A stretch of DNA of 64,000 nucleotides, taken from the NCBI RefSeq assembly GCF_963664735.1, contig NZ_OY761553.1:4523001-4587000 (forward strand), given 5' to 3'. Under the pieces are notes generated by a model that worked only from the letters and a program-made list of their open reading frames with translations, did not search any database and was not told where the DNA came from. A program made the translations under genes and the position numbers. This DNA comes from an uncultured Cohaesibacter sp. Its GTDB lineage: Bacteria; Pseudomonadota; Alphaproteobacteria; Rhizobiales; Cohaesibacteraceae. Positions 45,001-53,126 of this stretch are shown here, piece after piece (position 1 is the stretch's first letter; each line of letters begins with the position of its first letter).

Positions 45001-45421
45001 GGATCGGGGCTCCCTTCTCTTTGCTGCGCCTGACGACGCTTCCATCCAGCTTCTTTTTCCAGCCTGAGGCACGTGTGCTAGGGAAGGGGCGAGAGGGGAT
45101 TTTCTGTTTGCGTCGGGTTTCAACACCCACATGCTTGTTGTGCATGCGCTTGACCTTGGCGATGGTCTTTACATCGTCCTTGGTTTTGCCCTTGTGGCAG
45201 TCACAGCAGAGGCACTGGCAGTTATCGAGGGAGTTGTCGCCATCCAGACCACAAGGCTTGATGTGGTCATACTCGGTCGTATCCGGATGCAGCTTGGCGC
45301 CACATTTTGCACAGCAGCCACCATCACGCAGGAAGGCTGCTGCTTTTGTCTTCTTGGAGAATTCAGACCGGTTCGTAACAAGCTTTTCAGCTGTCTGTTC
45401 CGTAGCGACTGCGGCAAGCAT
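44987..45421 (-). CDS. HNH endonuclease
   Basis: 144 residues. Zinc-type HNH domain: CCAKCGAKLHPDTTEYDHIKP with the catalytic DH pair, then DNSLDNCQCLCCDCHKGK. The C-terminal tail is very basic. First gene of the early operon, directly behind an operator-containing promoter. Possible roles are DNA processing, recombination or host takeover; similar proteins near terminases aid packaging, but this one is in the early region. Confidence 0.85.
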   Translation of the reverse strand: MLAAVATEQTAEKLVTNRSEFSKKTKAAAFLRDGGCCAKCGAKLHPDTTEYDHIKPCGLDGDNSLDNCQCLCCDCHKGKTKDDVKTIAKVKRMHNKHVGVETRRKQKIPSRPFPSTRASGWKKKLDGSVVRRSKEKGAPIHDRY

Positions 45422-45425
45422 TTAA

Positions 45426-45453
45426 ACCCCCATCGGTTGCGTTCTATGGGGGT
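45426..45453 (-). promoter_or_regulatory. 5' leader hairpin covering the HNH ribosome binding site
   Basis: ACCCCCAT (45426-45433) pairs with ATGGGGGT (45446-45453). On the minus-strand transcript the GGGGG next to the HNH start codon (45421) would be paired with the very 5' end of the RNA, which could limit translation. Inference from pairing only. Confidence 0.45.
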
Positions 45454-45504
45454 AGTGTAAGGAGTAGTTTTACTCCTGTCAACAAATTAGAGTAAAACTA
45501 CTCT
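45454..45504 (-). promoter_or_regulatory. Early-operon promoter with two repressor operators
   Basis: On the minus strand: -35 TTGACA (45482-45477), 17-base spacer, -10 TACACT (45459-45454). The spacer is filled by the palindrome GGAGTA-N4-TACTCC (45461-45476), and a second copy, AGAGTA-N4-TACTCT (45489-45504), lies just upstream. The same palindrome flanks the CI-like repressor gene, so the repressor should silence the HNH-to-int operon. The rest of the gap to 45834 shows no gene. Confidence 0.7.
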
Positions 45505-45834
45505 ATTTTCATAATGATGCCAACTGTTGTGATTTTAGACGGTTCTTAGTTCAGCATTTGAAATGGCTAGGTGTGGCAGGGGAGCACGTCATGACGAATA
45601 TTTAAATTGATTAGATGGCTTTGGCCGAAAACCTGCCGCAAATCTCCAGTTTCGGGACGCCCGGCTACAGGGATGAACGTGCGAAATGGCGGCGCGAAGC
45701 TGCCATATATCTAGGAGGGACCTATGGAGGCAATGGGCCGCGATTGCAACTCACGACCCAGATGAGCCCAAGATGGACTTTGAAAATGATCGACTGTTGG
45801 CATGCTCAACAAAGTGCAACATTTCTGCGAGCCA

Positions 45835-47373
45835 CTAATTCGTAATGGCTAAGGCTTTATCTAGTTTGTCTTTATGCCAGTTGAACGATTGAATTAGCAT
45901 CACTACAGGGTTTCCTTGCGGATAATTTCCTTGCCTCAATTGTGAAAAGTCGTAGCCACATTCGATCAATTCCGATAGTACAAAAATGGTTTCCAACGTC
46001 ATGGTAAAAAAGGGAAGAAATTCAGAATTTTGTTGTTCTGTTAACTTGGTCTGAGAGCCGTGGATGAAACGATTTCTCAATTTCACGGCGTTAATCACAA
46101 CCAAGTTCCATTCTGATGAAATGTTGCTGCAAGAGTTTTGTATCAATTTTAGTCGGCTGAGAATTGTATCTGTGGTTGAAGATTTTTTAACTCCTCCCAC
46201 TGCAGTTTTGAAGCGATTTGCCCAATCTGTGTCGAGGTTTGTCTCATTTATCTCTTGTTTGAACTTTTTGACTAGGTTCAAAACCTGAGTAGGGGGATTG
46301 GGCTTTGGTCTATCGATGCTAGGCAGAAGCTCGAAAGCTGCACACACACCAATGAGCCTATCGCGCGAAAAACCTGTACCCAACCTATATCCATCCAATA
46401 GCCTTGCTCGAGCTTCAGATTTCTCCCCCTCGCTCTCAAACCATGACTCTGTTACTTGTTCAAATTCGCAACGATTTCTTGCTGGAGCGACCAATGCATC
46501 TCTCCAATCTCCTAATCGACTATTTGACCAAGCATCAGAAGAGACGCCCCGCGTTCCAAATCCTAAATCGAAAGTATAAATATCAACATGATCAATTGAT
46601 TCTTCACTTACCTCTGAATTCGGATCAGCTTTATTATCTAGTACCGCTTGAAATCGGGTTGGATGGATTTCCATTCCGTAGGAAAACTCACACAACCTTA
46701 TAAATTTACAGCATTCAGCTATTGCTTTTGAAAAGTTTTGAGGTGAGAAAAACTCAATTCCAACAGTAAAACTGTAGTCTAAACAGCGCGAATAAGCCCC
46801 GAAGTTCAAATCAGGTCCGGCCTGCTCGCCGATAATTTGGCCAGTTTCAGAATTTGCAGAGAACGAAGGGCCTGTATCGAGCTTAATATGAATATCTGAC
46901 TTCCAACCAAAATCCTTGCTATCGATGTCAATATAGCCAGCTTTAACCAAGCAATCTATCGCCTTTTCTGGGGCTGAAACATGAGGCATTCGGTTTGGAT
47001 CATGACAAATTGCTGATGTGTTATCGTTTACAATATAGATGCTTTCAATCTGCTCTTTTCTTAAGTCAAATCGACAATGGCTGATTGCTAGATACTGCGC
47101 TGCACATTTAAACCGGTGAGTTGATATTCCTGCGCGAATATTTGATATTTCACCGTGTAGCATCTTCCAAATGATGTTGTCCAAGCAAAAGAATTTTTGA
47201 TCAGAGGTAACTCCAGATAAATATGAAACCTCTGTAAAGTTGTAGTATTGCTTTGATGTAAGCTCTGCCTCCAGTCTTCCCTCAGAAAGCATAACATGCA
47301 CATCAAACGATATACCGTCTAAGTCAATTTTCCCTGTAAAACTCGTCAGCTTTGAATATGAAAGCTCCAACAA
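45835..47373 (-). CDS. ApeA-like HEPN ribonuclease (predicted anti-phage protein)
   Basis: 512 residues. A beta-rich N-terminal two-thirds (FTGKIDLDGISFDVHVML, and later IEFFSPQNFSKAIAECC) resembles ApeA N-terminal domains; the C-terminal 150 residues are helical and contain AVKLRNRFIHGSQ, an Rx4H ribonuclease motif of HEPN domains. ApeA proteins are single-gene abortive-infection systems. The gene is markedly AT-rich compared with its neighbours and lies between the early operon and the repressor, a usual place for lysogenic cargo. Family assignment is from motif and architecture; without a search a related HEPN family remains possible. Confidence 0.65.
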   Translation of the reverse strand: MLELSYSKLTSFTGKIDLDGISFDVHVMLSEGRLEAELTSKQYYNFTEVSYLSGVTSDQKFFCLDNIIWKMLHGEISNIRAGISTHRFKCAAQYLAISHCRFDLRKEQIESIYIVNDNTSAICHDPNRMPHVSAPEKAIDCLVKAGYIDIDSKDFGWKSDIHIKLDTGPSFSANSETGQIIGEQAGPDLNFGAYSRCLDYSFTVGIEFFSPQNFSKAIAECCKFIRLCEFSYGMEIHPTRFQAVLDNKADPNSEVSEESIDHVDIYTFDLGFGTRGVSSDAWSNSRLGDWRDALVAPARNRCEFEQVTESWFESEGEKSEARARLLDGYRLGTGFSRDRLIGVCAAFELLPSIDRPKPNPPTQVLNLVKKFKQEINETNLDTDWANRFKTAVGGVKKSSTTDTILSRLKLIQNSCSNISSEWNLVVINAVKLRNRFIHGSQTKLTEQQNSEFLPFFTMTLETIFVLSELIECGYDFSQLRQGNYPQGNPVVMLIQSFNWHKDKLDKALAITN

Positions 47374-47571
47374 TCTTCAGCACCCCAATGAATTTAACAT
47401 TCCCTCTTTAAGGGATTGTTATAGACAATACACCAAATAATTGCTTACCGTCTACTCAGTTCGCTTGCATCTTACTAATGCAAAAGAACGAATGCCCGCT
47501 TTGTCTGCCAACCAGCCATCGGCCGACTACAAATGCTACACTTCGTTCGAATGTCGGGAGATGGTGACTAG

Positions 47572-48306
47572 CTATGGCGCCAGAAGCTGTATTATTTTTT
47601 CAATTTTGTGGATAGACGTTATTCTGTCTTCTTCATTTCTGCAGTAGCCATGTTTTGCAAGGAGAAGAAGGCTTTCGGCATACTGTAGCGGGGTCAAACT
47701 AGGGTTGCCTGTAGAAATACTTGCGTCTGCTCCTGCCGAAATTAAAAGCGATATTGTAGTCAAGCAATCATCAAGACTTCCCATCGCTGAGACAGCAGAG
47801 TGCATTGGTGTGTTGCCATGGCACAGGGGAGGTTTGTGAGCCACTCTAGCATTCACGTCAGCTCCATGATTGATTAGTAGCTCAACTGCTACTGGGTGTC
47901 CAAACCAAGCAGCATTATGTAGAGGTGTATGTCCAACCGAATTGAAAATGTTTACGTCAGATTTTGCCTTTAATAGCAAATCAATTGAATTGTAATCTCC
48001 TTCGGAAGCGAAGTAGTGAATCGGTAAATGTCCAAATTTTGATGGTAGATTGGGATTTGCATTTTTTTTTATCAGTGTTGACACTAATTCTTCGGTTCTA
48101 TGGTTTCCTCTCCAATGGGCTGCGTAGTGAAGAGGCCTTTGTCCAACTCGACCTCGAGAAATATGACTGCGCGTATCCGCAATGTTGGGGTTAGCTCCAT
48201 CATTTAACAATTGCTTAATTTTGTAGAGGCCTGCATTGTTGTCGATTGCGGACAAGAGTTCTTGATCAATGCTTCTCATACCAAAAAGGTTTAGCATTCC
48301 CATCAC
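47572..48306 (-). CDS. Ankyrin-repeat protein
   Basis: 244 residues with about five ankyrin repeats: GQRPLHYAAHWRGNH, FGHLPIHYFASEGDY, VGHTPLHNAAWFGHP, GNTPMHSAVSAM, LTPLQYAESLL. No signal peptide or enzymatic domain. It is co-directional with and 198 bases upstream of the ApeA-like gene, with similarly low GC, so they may have arrived together. Ankyrin proteins mediate protein contacts; a regulatory or inhibitory partner role is possible. Confidence 0.82.
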   Translation of the reverse strand: MMGMLNLFGMRSIDQELLSAIDNNAGLYKIKQLLNDGANPNIADTRSHISRGRVGQRPLHYAAHWRGNHRTEELVSTLIKKNANPNLPSKFGHLPIHYFASEGDYNSIDLLLKAKSDVNIFNSVGHTPLHNAAWFGHPVAVELLINHGADVNARVAHKPPLCHGNTPMHSAVSAMGSLDDCLTTISLLISAGADASISTGNPSLTPLQYAESLLLLAKHGYCRNEEDRITSIHKIEKIIQLLAP

Positions 48307-48497
48307 AATCCCTTAGAAAATTTGTTTAGAAAAGGCATATGGAATTTTAGCATTTTCAATGGTAGCGGAGTTTCTAGGTTCCATTCTCGTCAGAAAAGGC
48401 TGCGTACCCTTAAGTTGCTGCTGCAACTGCAGCGATTTTAAAAAATGTCAGGGGCTGGCAAGCCGCTCGGGGGATATATCCGCTGGCGGAGGGCTGC

Positions 48498-49277
48498 TCA
48501 GCCAAATGGCCTAGCTGTGTTGGCAGGCACAATGCCACTTATCACGATAGCTTTCACAAAAACGGATTCATAATCCTTGACCTGGATGAGTTGTTCTTTG
48601 TCCGGGGCGTTGCGATAGTGCTCTGGTAGAACAAGCGGCTTCTGGTAATGGGGGTCTGTGGACCAAGGATGGTACTCTATCCGGTTCAGTTCAAAGTTCA
48701 GGAAAACAAATTTGGCCGTGTATTCGAAAGTGCCGTCATCTTCTCGGTGGCGTTCGATGATCACGAGGTCATTGTTTTTCAGGTCTTCAATGCCAGTGCC
48801 ATATCCTGCCAATTCCACACAGAGCAGTTCTGAGCCATGCGGGTATTGCTTGTTGATCGAATTCCCCTCGACCATGACGGTGAATTGCGCGTTGAGCGGA
48901 TAGTTTGGGTTGGGAGACATGTGTGAACGATGCTCTCCCGGTAACTCCTGGGTATTCTGATATTCACGCCACAGCCCGGCTGCAACGGTGCCGAGACGTG
49001 GCAATGTTACTTGTTCCTCGAAGAAATGATCGTGATTGGTTGGAACCACTCGGTCGGTGGCTTCCTTCGGCCCTTTGCCTTCTAGAAGCCATTCTGGATA
49101 AGTTTCCAGCGCTTGAGCCATGAGAACTAGTGTTTCGGCTTTCGCACTTCTGGTTTTCTCATGAAGGATATTATTGAACAAGTCTTTGCGTTTGCCGACA
49201 CGTTTAGCCGCCTCGGTCACATTTAGTCCAAGTTCCTCCAGTCTGATCTGAATGCGATTCTTGAAGCCATTTTCCAT
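48498..49277 (-). CDS. CI-like lysogeny repressor (HTH plus S24 peptidase domain)
   Basis: 259 residues. N-terminal helix-turn-helix (LGLNVTEAAKRVGKRKDLFN), an Ala-Gly cleavage site in GTVAAGLW around residue 100, and an S24 domain with VEGNSINKQYPHGSELL (catalytic Ser region) and TAKFVF (Lys region). It should hold the prophage silent and be cleaved during the SOS response. It faces the Cro-like gene across operators, and the same operators are found at the early promoter near 45.5 kb. Confidence 0.88.
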   Translation of the reverse strand: MENGFKNRIQIRLEELGLNVTEAAKRVGKRKDLFNNILHEKTRSAKAETLVLMAQALETYPEWLLEGKGPKEATDRVVPTNHDHFFEEQVTLPRLGTVAAGLWREYQNTQELPGEHRSHMSPNPNYPLNAQFTVMVEGNSINKQYPHGSELLCVELAGYGTGIEDLKNNDLVIIERHREDDGTFEYTAKFVFLNFELNRIEYHPWSTDPHYQKPLVLPEHYRNAPDKEQLIQVKDYESVFVKAIVISGIVPANTARPFG

Positions 49278-49278
49278 A

Positions 49279-49352
49279 AGAGTAATTCTACACTAGCTTA
49301 TCAATGTTGAAACTGAGTAATTTAACTCTTGAAAAAAGAGTAGATTTACTCC
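49279..49352. promoter_or_regulatory. Repressor/Cro operator-promoter switch
   Basis: Three copies of the phage palindrome: AGAGTA-N4-TACACT (49279-49294), TGAGTA-N4-AACTCT (49314-49329) and AGAGTA-N4-TACTCC (49337-49352). The minus-strand -10 TAGAAT (49290-49285) is inside the first and would start a leaderless repressor mRNA at 49277. The plus-strand TTGAAA (49329-49334), 17-base spacer and CATCAT (49352-49357) would start a leaderless cro mRNA at 49364. Confidence 0.65.
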
Positions 49353-49363
49353 ATCATAACCCC

Positions 49364-49621
49364 ATGATGATGACGAACCACATAGTTGATTTGGCCTCCA
49401 CATTCTCGAAACATCTTGGGATTGAGGTTTCCGCGTTATCCCGGCGTTTGTTCAAGGATAGCAAGAAAATTCAACAGCTATCAAATGGTCATGACCTCTA
49501 CACAGCTCGCTATCAGGCAGCGTTAGCCTACTTCGATACGAACTGGCCAAGCGATCTGGAATGGCCTTCTGATATTCCACGCCCATCGGTGGCGGAGCGG
49601 GAAGATGCTTCTGCGGCATAG
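49364..49621 (+). CDS. Cro-like small regulatory protein
   Basis: 85 residues from the first of three ATGs at 49364. ASTFSKHLGIEVSALSRRLF has helix-turn-helix character, and the ending LEWPSDIPRP is common in small proteins opposite the repressor in alphaproteobacterial phages. No Shine-Dalgarno site precedes it, which fits a leaderless transcript. Position makes it the Cro analogue. Confidence 0.65.
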   Translation: MMMTNHIVDLASTFSKHLGIEVSALSRRLFKDSKKIQQLSNGHDLYTARYQAALAYFDTNWPSDLEWPSDIPRPSVAEREDASAA

Positions 49622-49749
49622 TCATCAATCGAATTCTGAATGCGGCGGGCCTGAGGCCTGCGCTGGTCCGGCGGATTGGTTTTGTCCTCCCGCCACTCTG
49701 CCGGACCTTTTGATTTGAGGTGTGCCGGTTCCGCATGGCCCCTCCAACT

Positions 49750-49786
49750 CTCAGGCTCAAACTTACCCTTTGAGCCTGAGCTTTTT
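49750..49786 (+). terminator. Strong rho-independent terminator (tR1-like position)
   Basis: A perfect 12-bp stem (CTCAGGCTCAAA, 49750-49761; TTTGAGCCTGAG, 49769-49780), seven-base loop and CTTTTT tail, between the Cro-like and CII-like genes. Transcription must pass or be re-initiated to express the downstream replication genes, as with lambda tR1. Confidence 0.88.
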
Positions 49787-49847
49787 ATCCCACGCCCGAG
49801 GAAGCCTGTCACCGGCCACCCCAAGGGCAAAAGCAACGGTGGACGCG

Positions 49848-50363
49848 ATGACCGCGATAATTAACCCGGATGGCAGCGAGCGGCTGATCTCGCTGGAAGA
49901 TGTTGAAGAGATTTCGGAGCGGACAGGGCAACTGATGCGGCTTTGTCGCCACGGTGGGCGTCGAGGGCGGACAGCTCTGGCGGCTGTTACGCGGGTGAGT
50001 GAAACCCAGATCAAGCGCTATGAAGACAAGGGCGATCCGCTGATCATTCCGCTTGATATTGTGCTTGAGCTGGAAACCATGCTTGGTCATCCATCGCTTA
50101 CCCAGATGATTGCTGACATTCACGGCTACGATTTGGTGAAACGCAACTGCGGGCGGGGCAAAAGCCTGCTTTCACTGATGCAAAGGAGCGTAAAGGAAAG
50201 TGCTGGGGCACACCAAACCATTCTGGAAGCGGAAGACGACGGTGTTTTGACGCTGGAAGAATGGCGGGCGATCAAGAAAGAAGCTGCTGACGCCAAGGAT
50301 GCCTTCGCTGTGATTGAAGAAAAGGCGGGCCGCAACATCAAACGCATGTTGGAGGCGAAGTGA
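49848..50363 (+). CDS. CII-like phage regulator
   Basis: 171 residues from the ATG at 49848. The middle reads LAAVTRVSETQIKRYEDKGD, a helix-turn-helix arrangement similar to phage CII/HTH regulators, and the C-terminal 50 residues form a charged helix (LTLEEWRAIKKEAADAKDA). The frame is open further left across the terminator but that part is not protein-like. Its stop overlaps the next small gene. Confidence 0.7.
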   Translation: MTAIINPDGSERLISLEDVEEISERTGQLMRLCRHGGRRGRTALAAVTRVSETQIKRYEDKGDPLIIPLDIVLELETMLGHPSLTQMIADIHGYDLVKRNCGRGKSLLSLMQRSVKESAGAHQTILEAEDDGVLTLEEWRAIKKEAADAKDAFAVIEEKAGRNIKRMLEAK

Positions 50364-50536
50364 TGGCCCGGCGCAAGAAGCAGGTAAAACGGCCTGCAAC
50401 TCCGAAAATCCAACAGGTTTGGAGCAAGTCCAGAGGGACGGACGACAAGGGCCGCCCTCAGTTTGTTTATAAGCTCGGGGGCTTTGAGGTTTTCAATCGG
50501 GTGACGCTGCCTCTTGTGAGAGGGTTTTCGGAATGA
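50363..50536 (+). CDS. 57-residue basic phage protein
   Basis: ATG at 50363 overlaps the stop of the preceding gene (TGATG), and GGAGG lies 50351-50355. The product is basic at the N-terminus (MARRKKQVKRPATPK) and ends LVRGFSE. No family known to me; nucleic-acid binding is plausible. Confidence 0.6.
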   Translation: MARRKKQVKRPATPKIQQVWSKSRGTDDKGRPQFVYKLGGFEVFNRVTLPLVRGFSE

Positions 50537-50546
50537 GCGGTGCGAT

Positions 50547-50777
50547 ATGAGCATCTACAACAAGTTCCTTGTCATTCGTGCCAATGAGATTGGGCTAGTA
50601 ACGAATGAGGCCTTTCTTGACGCCTGTCAGGAGCTGATAGACGCGAAGACGAGCGTTGATGTTGGTTCGATCTACACGCACCATTTGGGAAATGTTCTCC
50701 CTCTCGGTGACGGGGCAATAGCTCTATTCAAGAACATTCACAACTGGCGGAAGGGAGAGAGCAATCATGAGAGCTGA
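50547..50777 (+). CDS. Hypothetical phage protein
   Basis: 76 residues (MSIYNKFLVIRANEIGLVTN). Starts ten bases after the preceding gene and overlaps the next by 11 bases, in a tight train of small early genes. No recognisable domain. Confidence 0.6.
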   Translation: MSIYNKFLVIRANEIGLVTNEAFLDACQELIDAKTSVDVGSIYTHHLGNVLPLGDGAIALFKNIHNWRKGESNHES

Positions 50778-51030
50778 AAGACCTTTCCGGCAGGAGGCAG
50801 GCAGAAGAGAGCTTGTGATCTGCAACAGCGTTACGGATGCAATTGAGTGGTGGTCTGTGCGCACTGAGCCGAAGATAACGCGGTTTGCAGGTTCGATTCT
50901 TCTGGTGAGCTATTTGCAAAGCGGATTGGGCAACAGGGAGACGGTAGGCTTTGCCTTCTCATCTACGGCTGACTGCACCCGATTTATCGATACGCTCGCC
51001 ATGAGGGCGGTAGAGGGGAGGACGGTATGA
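50767..51030 (+). CDS. Hypothetical phage protein
   Basis: 87 residues (MRAERPFRQEAGRRELVICN). Overlaps its left neighbour and ends in an ATGA junction with a very short frame to the right. No recognisable domain. Confidence 0.6.
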   Translation: MRAERPFRQEAGRRELVICNSVTDAIEWWSVRTEPKITRFAGSILLVSYLQSGLGNRETVGFAFSSTADCTRFIDTLAMRAVEGRTV

Positions 51031-51113
51031 ACCGACGAGATAGGCTTGCATCCAGAGCAATGGAAAGAAAAGGCTTACGCTGGCCGGGCGGTCAAAAATG
51101 GTGGTGCCAATGA
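51027..51113 (+). CDS. Possible 28-residue phage peptide
   Basis: Short frame MNRRDRLASRAMERKGLRWP ending KWWCQ, joined by ATGA overlaps on both sides (51027-51030 and 51110-51113). The two exact junctions suggest that ribosomes pass through it, either making a basic peptide or relaying translation to the replication gene. Confidence 0.4.
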   Translation: MNRRDRLASRAMERKGLRWPGGQKWWCQ

Positions 51114-52063
51114 ATGAGGTAACTATTCACAGAGGGACACCGCACGAGAATTTCACCGTCTTGCGCAACGAGATATTCGAGCATGAAGAGCTCTCGCTAG
51201 AAGCTCTTGGTTTGCTGACCTATTTGATTTCTCGTCCGCGAGACTGGAAGGTCAATCAAAGTCATCTGAAAAAGCGGTTCGGCTTTGGGCGCGATAAATT
51301 CCAGCGGGTTATGCGCGAGCTTATCTTGGTGGGATATGTTGAGCGCAGACAGGGGCGAAGCGATGATGAAAGCACCTTTGGCGCGGTGCAATATCATGTA
51401 TTCGACACGCCGATCAAAGCCTGTGAAACACAAGATACTCTGCAGCCTGAAAATCCGGTTGCTGATGAGAACAAAGCAGAACTGGACGGGAACGAAGAGG
51501 AAATTTGTACTTCCGAGGATCAGCAGCCTGAAAACCTGGTGACCAGATCATCAGGTGACCTGAAAATCCGCACCTTAACAAATAAGGATAATATAACAAA
51601 TAATACTCCCTTACCCCCCAAGGGGGCGAGGAGGGGCGCTGCGCTGGCCGGAGATGGATTGGGTTCTGATTGGGATCGTTTCTGCAAAAGCTGGATCTTG
51701 GCACCGGGCGATAGCTTCGAGAGGGCCAAGCGGGCTTGGCGGAAGCTTGATGTGTTCGAGCAAAGCAAGGCCGTGACTTTTGCCGAGCGATATCAATCGG
51801 CAGCGAAGGGCAACAGCCGCAAGACGGCGGCACGAACCTATCTCCGCCAGCATCTCTGGGAGGGGTTCGAGCGCTCGAATGTCGGGTTGGCAGGGCGCAA
51901 GCAGGTTTTTGTTTTGCAAGGGTCTCCGGCGTGGGATGTCTGGCGAAACTATCGCGGCAAAGCCATTCCCACTGGTCACCATCCCGAGACGGGAAAACCG
52001 GGATGGTGGTTTGACAGCCTTTTCCCACCGGGTCACAATGAGGACCAAAGCAAAGCGAGCTAA
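51110..52063 (+). CDS. Phage replication-type protein with N-terminal winged helix
   Basis: 317 residues from the ATG at 51110. The first 90 residues form a helix-turn-helix domain (LSLEALGLLTYLISRPRDWK, LKKRFGFGRDKFQRVMREL) as in phage replication initiators of the O type. An acidic linker follows, and the C-terminal half (GDSFERAKRAWRKLDVFEQS, RTYLRQHLWEGFE) is common in alphaproteobacterial phages. Likely binds the phage origin. Confidence 0.75.
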   Translation: MNEVTIHRGTPHENFTVLRNEIFEHEELSLEALGLLTYLISRPRDWKVNQSHLKKRFGFGRDKFQRVMRELILVGYVERRQGRSDDESTFGAVQYHVFDTPIKACETQDTLQPENPVADENKAELDGNEEEICTSEDQQPENLVTRSSGDLKIRTLTNKDNITNNTPLPPKGARRGAALAGDGLGSDWDRFCKSWILAPGDSFERAKRAWRKLDVFEQSKAVTFAERYQSAAKGNSRKTAARTYLRQHLWEGFERSNVGLAGRKQVFVLQGSPAWDVWRNYRGKAIPTGHHPETGKPGWWFDSLFPPGHNEDQSKAS

Positions 52064-52167
52064 CGACGCGATAAGCGCCGATTAGAAAAATCGGGAAGAG
52101 GCAAAGCCCGCCCGACGAGACCAACGGAACCGGCACACCCAAGACCTGAAATCAGAAGGCTTGGGAC

Positions 52168-52413
52168 ATGACAGCAGCGAAACTGCAGCGCAATAGCGCA
52201 TACAACGAGCGCATGAAAGCGCTTAGGCACGGCGAACTAGACGCCGATATCTTCCGCATGATGGCTTCGGATTTACCGCTCAAGCTTATCGCGAGCCGGA
52301 TCCACATCACCCCCTACCACCTCAAGCTCCATGTCGACCGGGTTTTGAATGCGTTCAAGGCTCCTGATGATTGTGTCAAACCGTTTCCATGGGCGCTGAG
52401 GGTGATCAGATAA
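52168..52413 (+). CDS. Small helix-turn-helix protein
   Basis: 81 residues; ASDLPLKLIASRIHITPYHLKLHVDRVLNAF resembles the LuxR-type recognition helix. Its TAA overlaps the next ATG (TAATG). Probably a late-early phage regulator. Confidence 0.65.
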   Translation: MTAAKLQRNSAYNERMKALRHGELDADIFRMMASDLPLKLIASRIHITPYHLKLHVDRVLNAFKAPDDCVKPFPWALRVIR

Positions 52414-53126
52414 TGGATTGGTCAGAAGCCGAGAACGAGGCAGTACGAGCCAGAGCAAGGCGACGGCCGAAGCGGGCAGCAAGCCAAACAGTCGAGCGAG
52501 ATCCTTTGCCGGGCAGCGAGTTGTTTCGGCGCAATCAGGAACAGGGCCTGAAGGGCAAACGCAAGCTCAAAGACAGCGTAACAAGAGCTTGTACAGAAGA
52601 CCTGAGCGGGGCACCTGCGCATAAAGCCTTCAAGCGCGTGATGGTCGAGAATCCTTACGGCAAAGGCGAAATGGAAAGGGTGAAAAGGCGCGTGATTGAT
52701 CCGATTGAAAATCTGTTTGCACGGGGGCGGCTTGATGACATGCAGCATCGGGCGGCTCACTTGGTGCGCAAGGCTGTTGAAGGGATGGCCCAGAGTGTGG
52801 GCTCGATCGATCCTGAGCGAATTCGCGTGGATTGCTCAAGAGCGGGGGATAGCTCGATTTTCATCATGGAAGCGGGTGCTTTGCTGAAAAGAGCGCAAAA
52901 TGCGGTTGAGCGGGAAATGGGGCGCGACGGCTGGAACGTGGTTCGCCGAGTGGCTGGCGATGGAGAGACGCTGACAGCGGTTGCGTTTGATTTCATCGTC
53001 TCGGCAGAGGAAACCAAAAATGGCGGTGTGAGCCGGGAGGCGATTGCCTATGCAAGCCGAGCGTTACAGCTGGGGCTGAACCATGTGGCGGTGGAATTTG
53101 GACTATTTCTTGAACTCAATTTTTAG
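52413..53126 (+). CDS. Hypothetical phage protein, DUF6456-like
   Basis: 237 residues from the ATG at 52413. A basic N-terminal half is followed by DPIENLFARGRLDDMQHRAA, a pattern reminiscent of DUF6456 regulators in alphaproteobacterial phages. The last 24 bases overlap the convergent restriction gene, so the original C-terminus may have been replaced when the restriction-modification cassette arrived. Confidence 0.6.
   Translation: MDWSEAENEAVRARARRRPKRAASQTVERDPLPGSELFRRNQEQGLKGKRKLKDSVTRACTEDLSGAPAHKAFKRVMVENPYGKGEMERVKRRVIDPIENLFARGRLDDMQHRAAHLVRKAVEGMAQSVGSIDPERIRVDCSRAGDSSIFIMEAGALLKRAQNAVEREMGRDGWNVVRRVAGDGETLTAVAFDFIVSAEETKNGGVSREAIAYASRALQLGLNHVAVEFGLFLELNF

Noticed and set aside
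45615-45845. 76-codon plus-strand frame near the early promoter
   Set aside because: No ribosome binding site or domain; it runs against the ApeA-like gene end.
51414-52142. 242-codon minus-strand frame
   Set aside because: Antisense to the replication gene; composition (Pro, Arg, Ser) is not protein-like.
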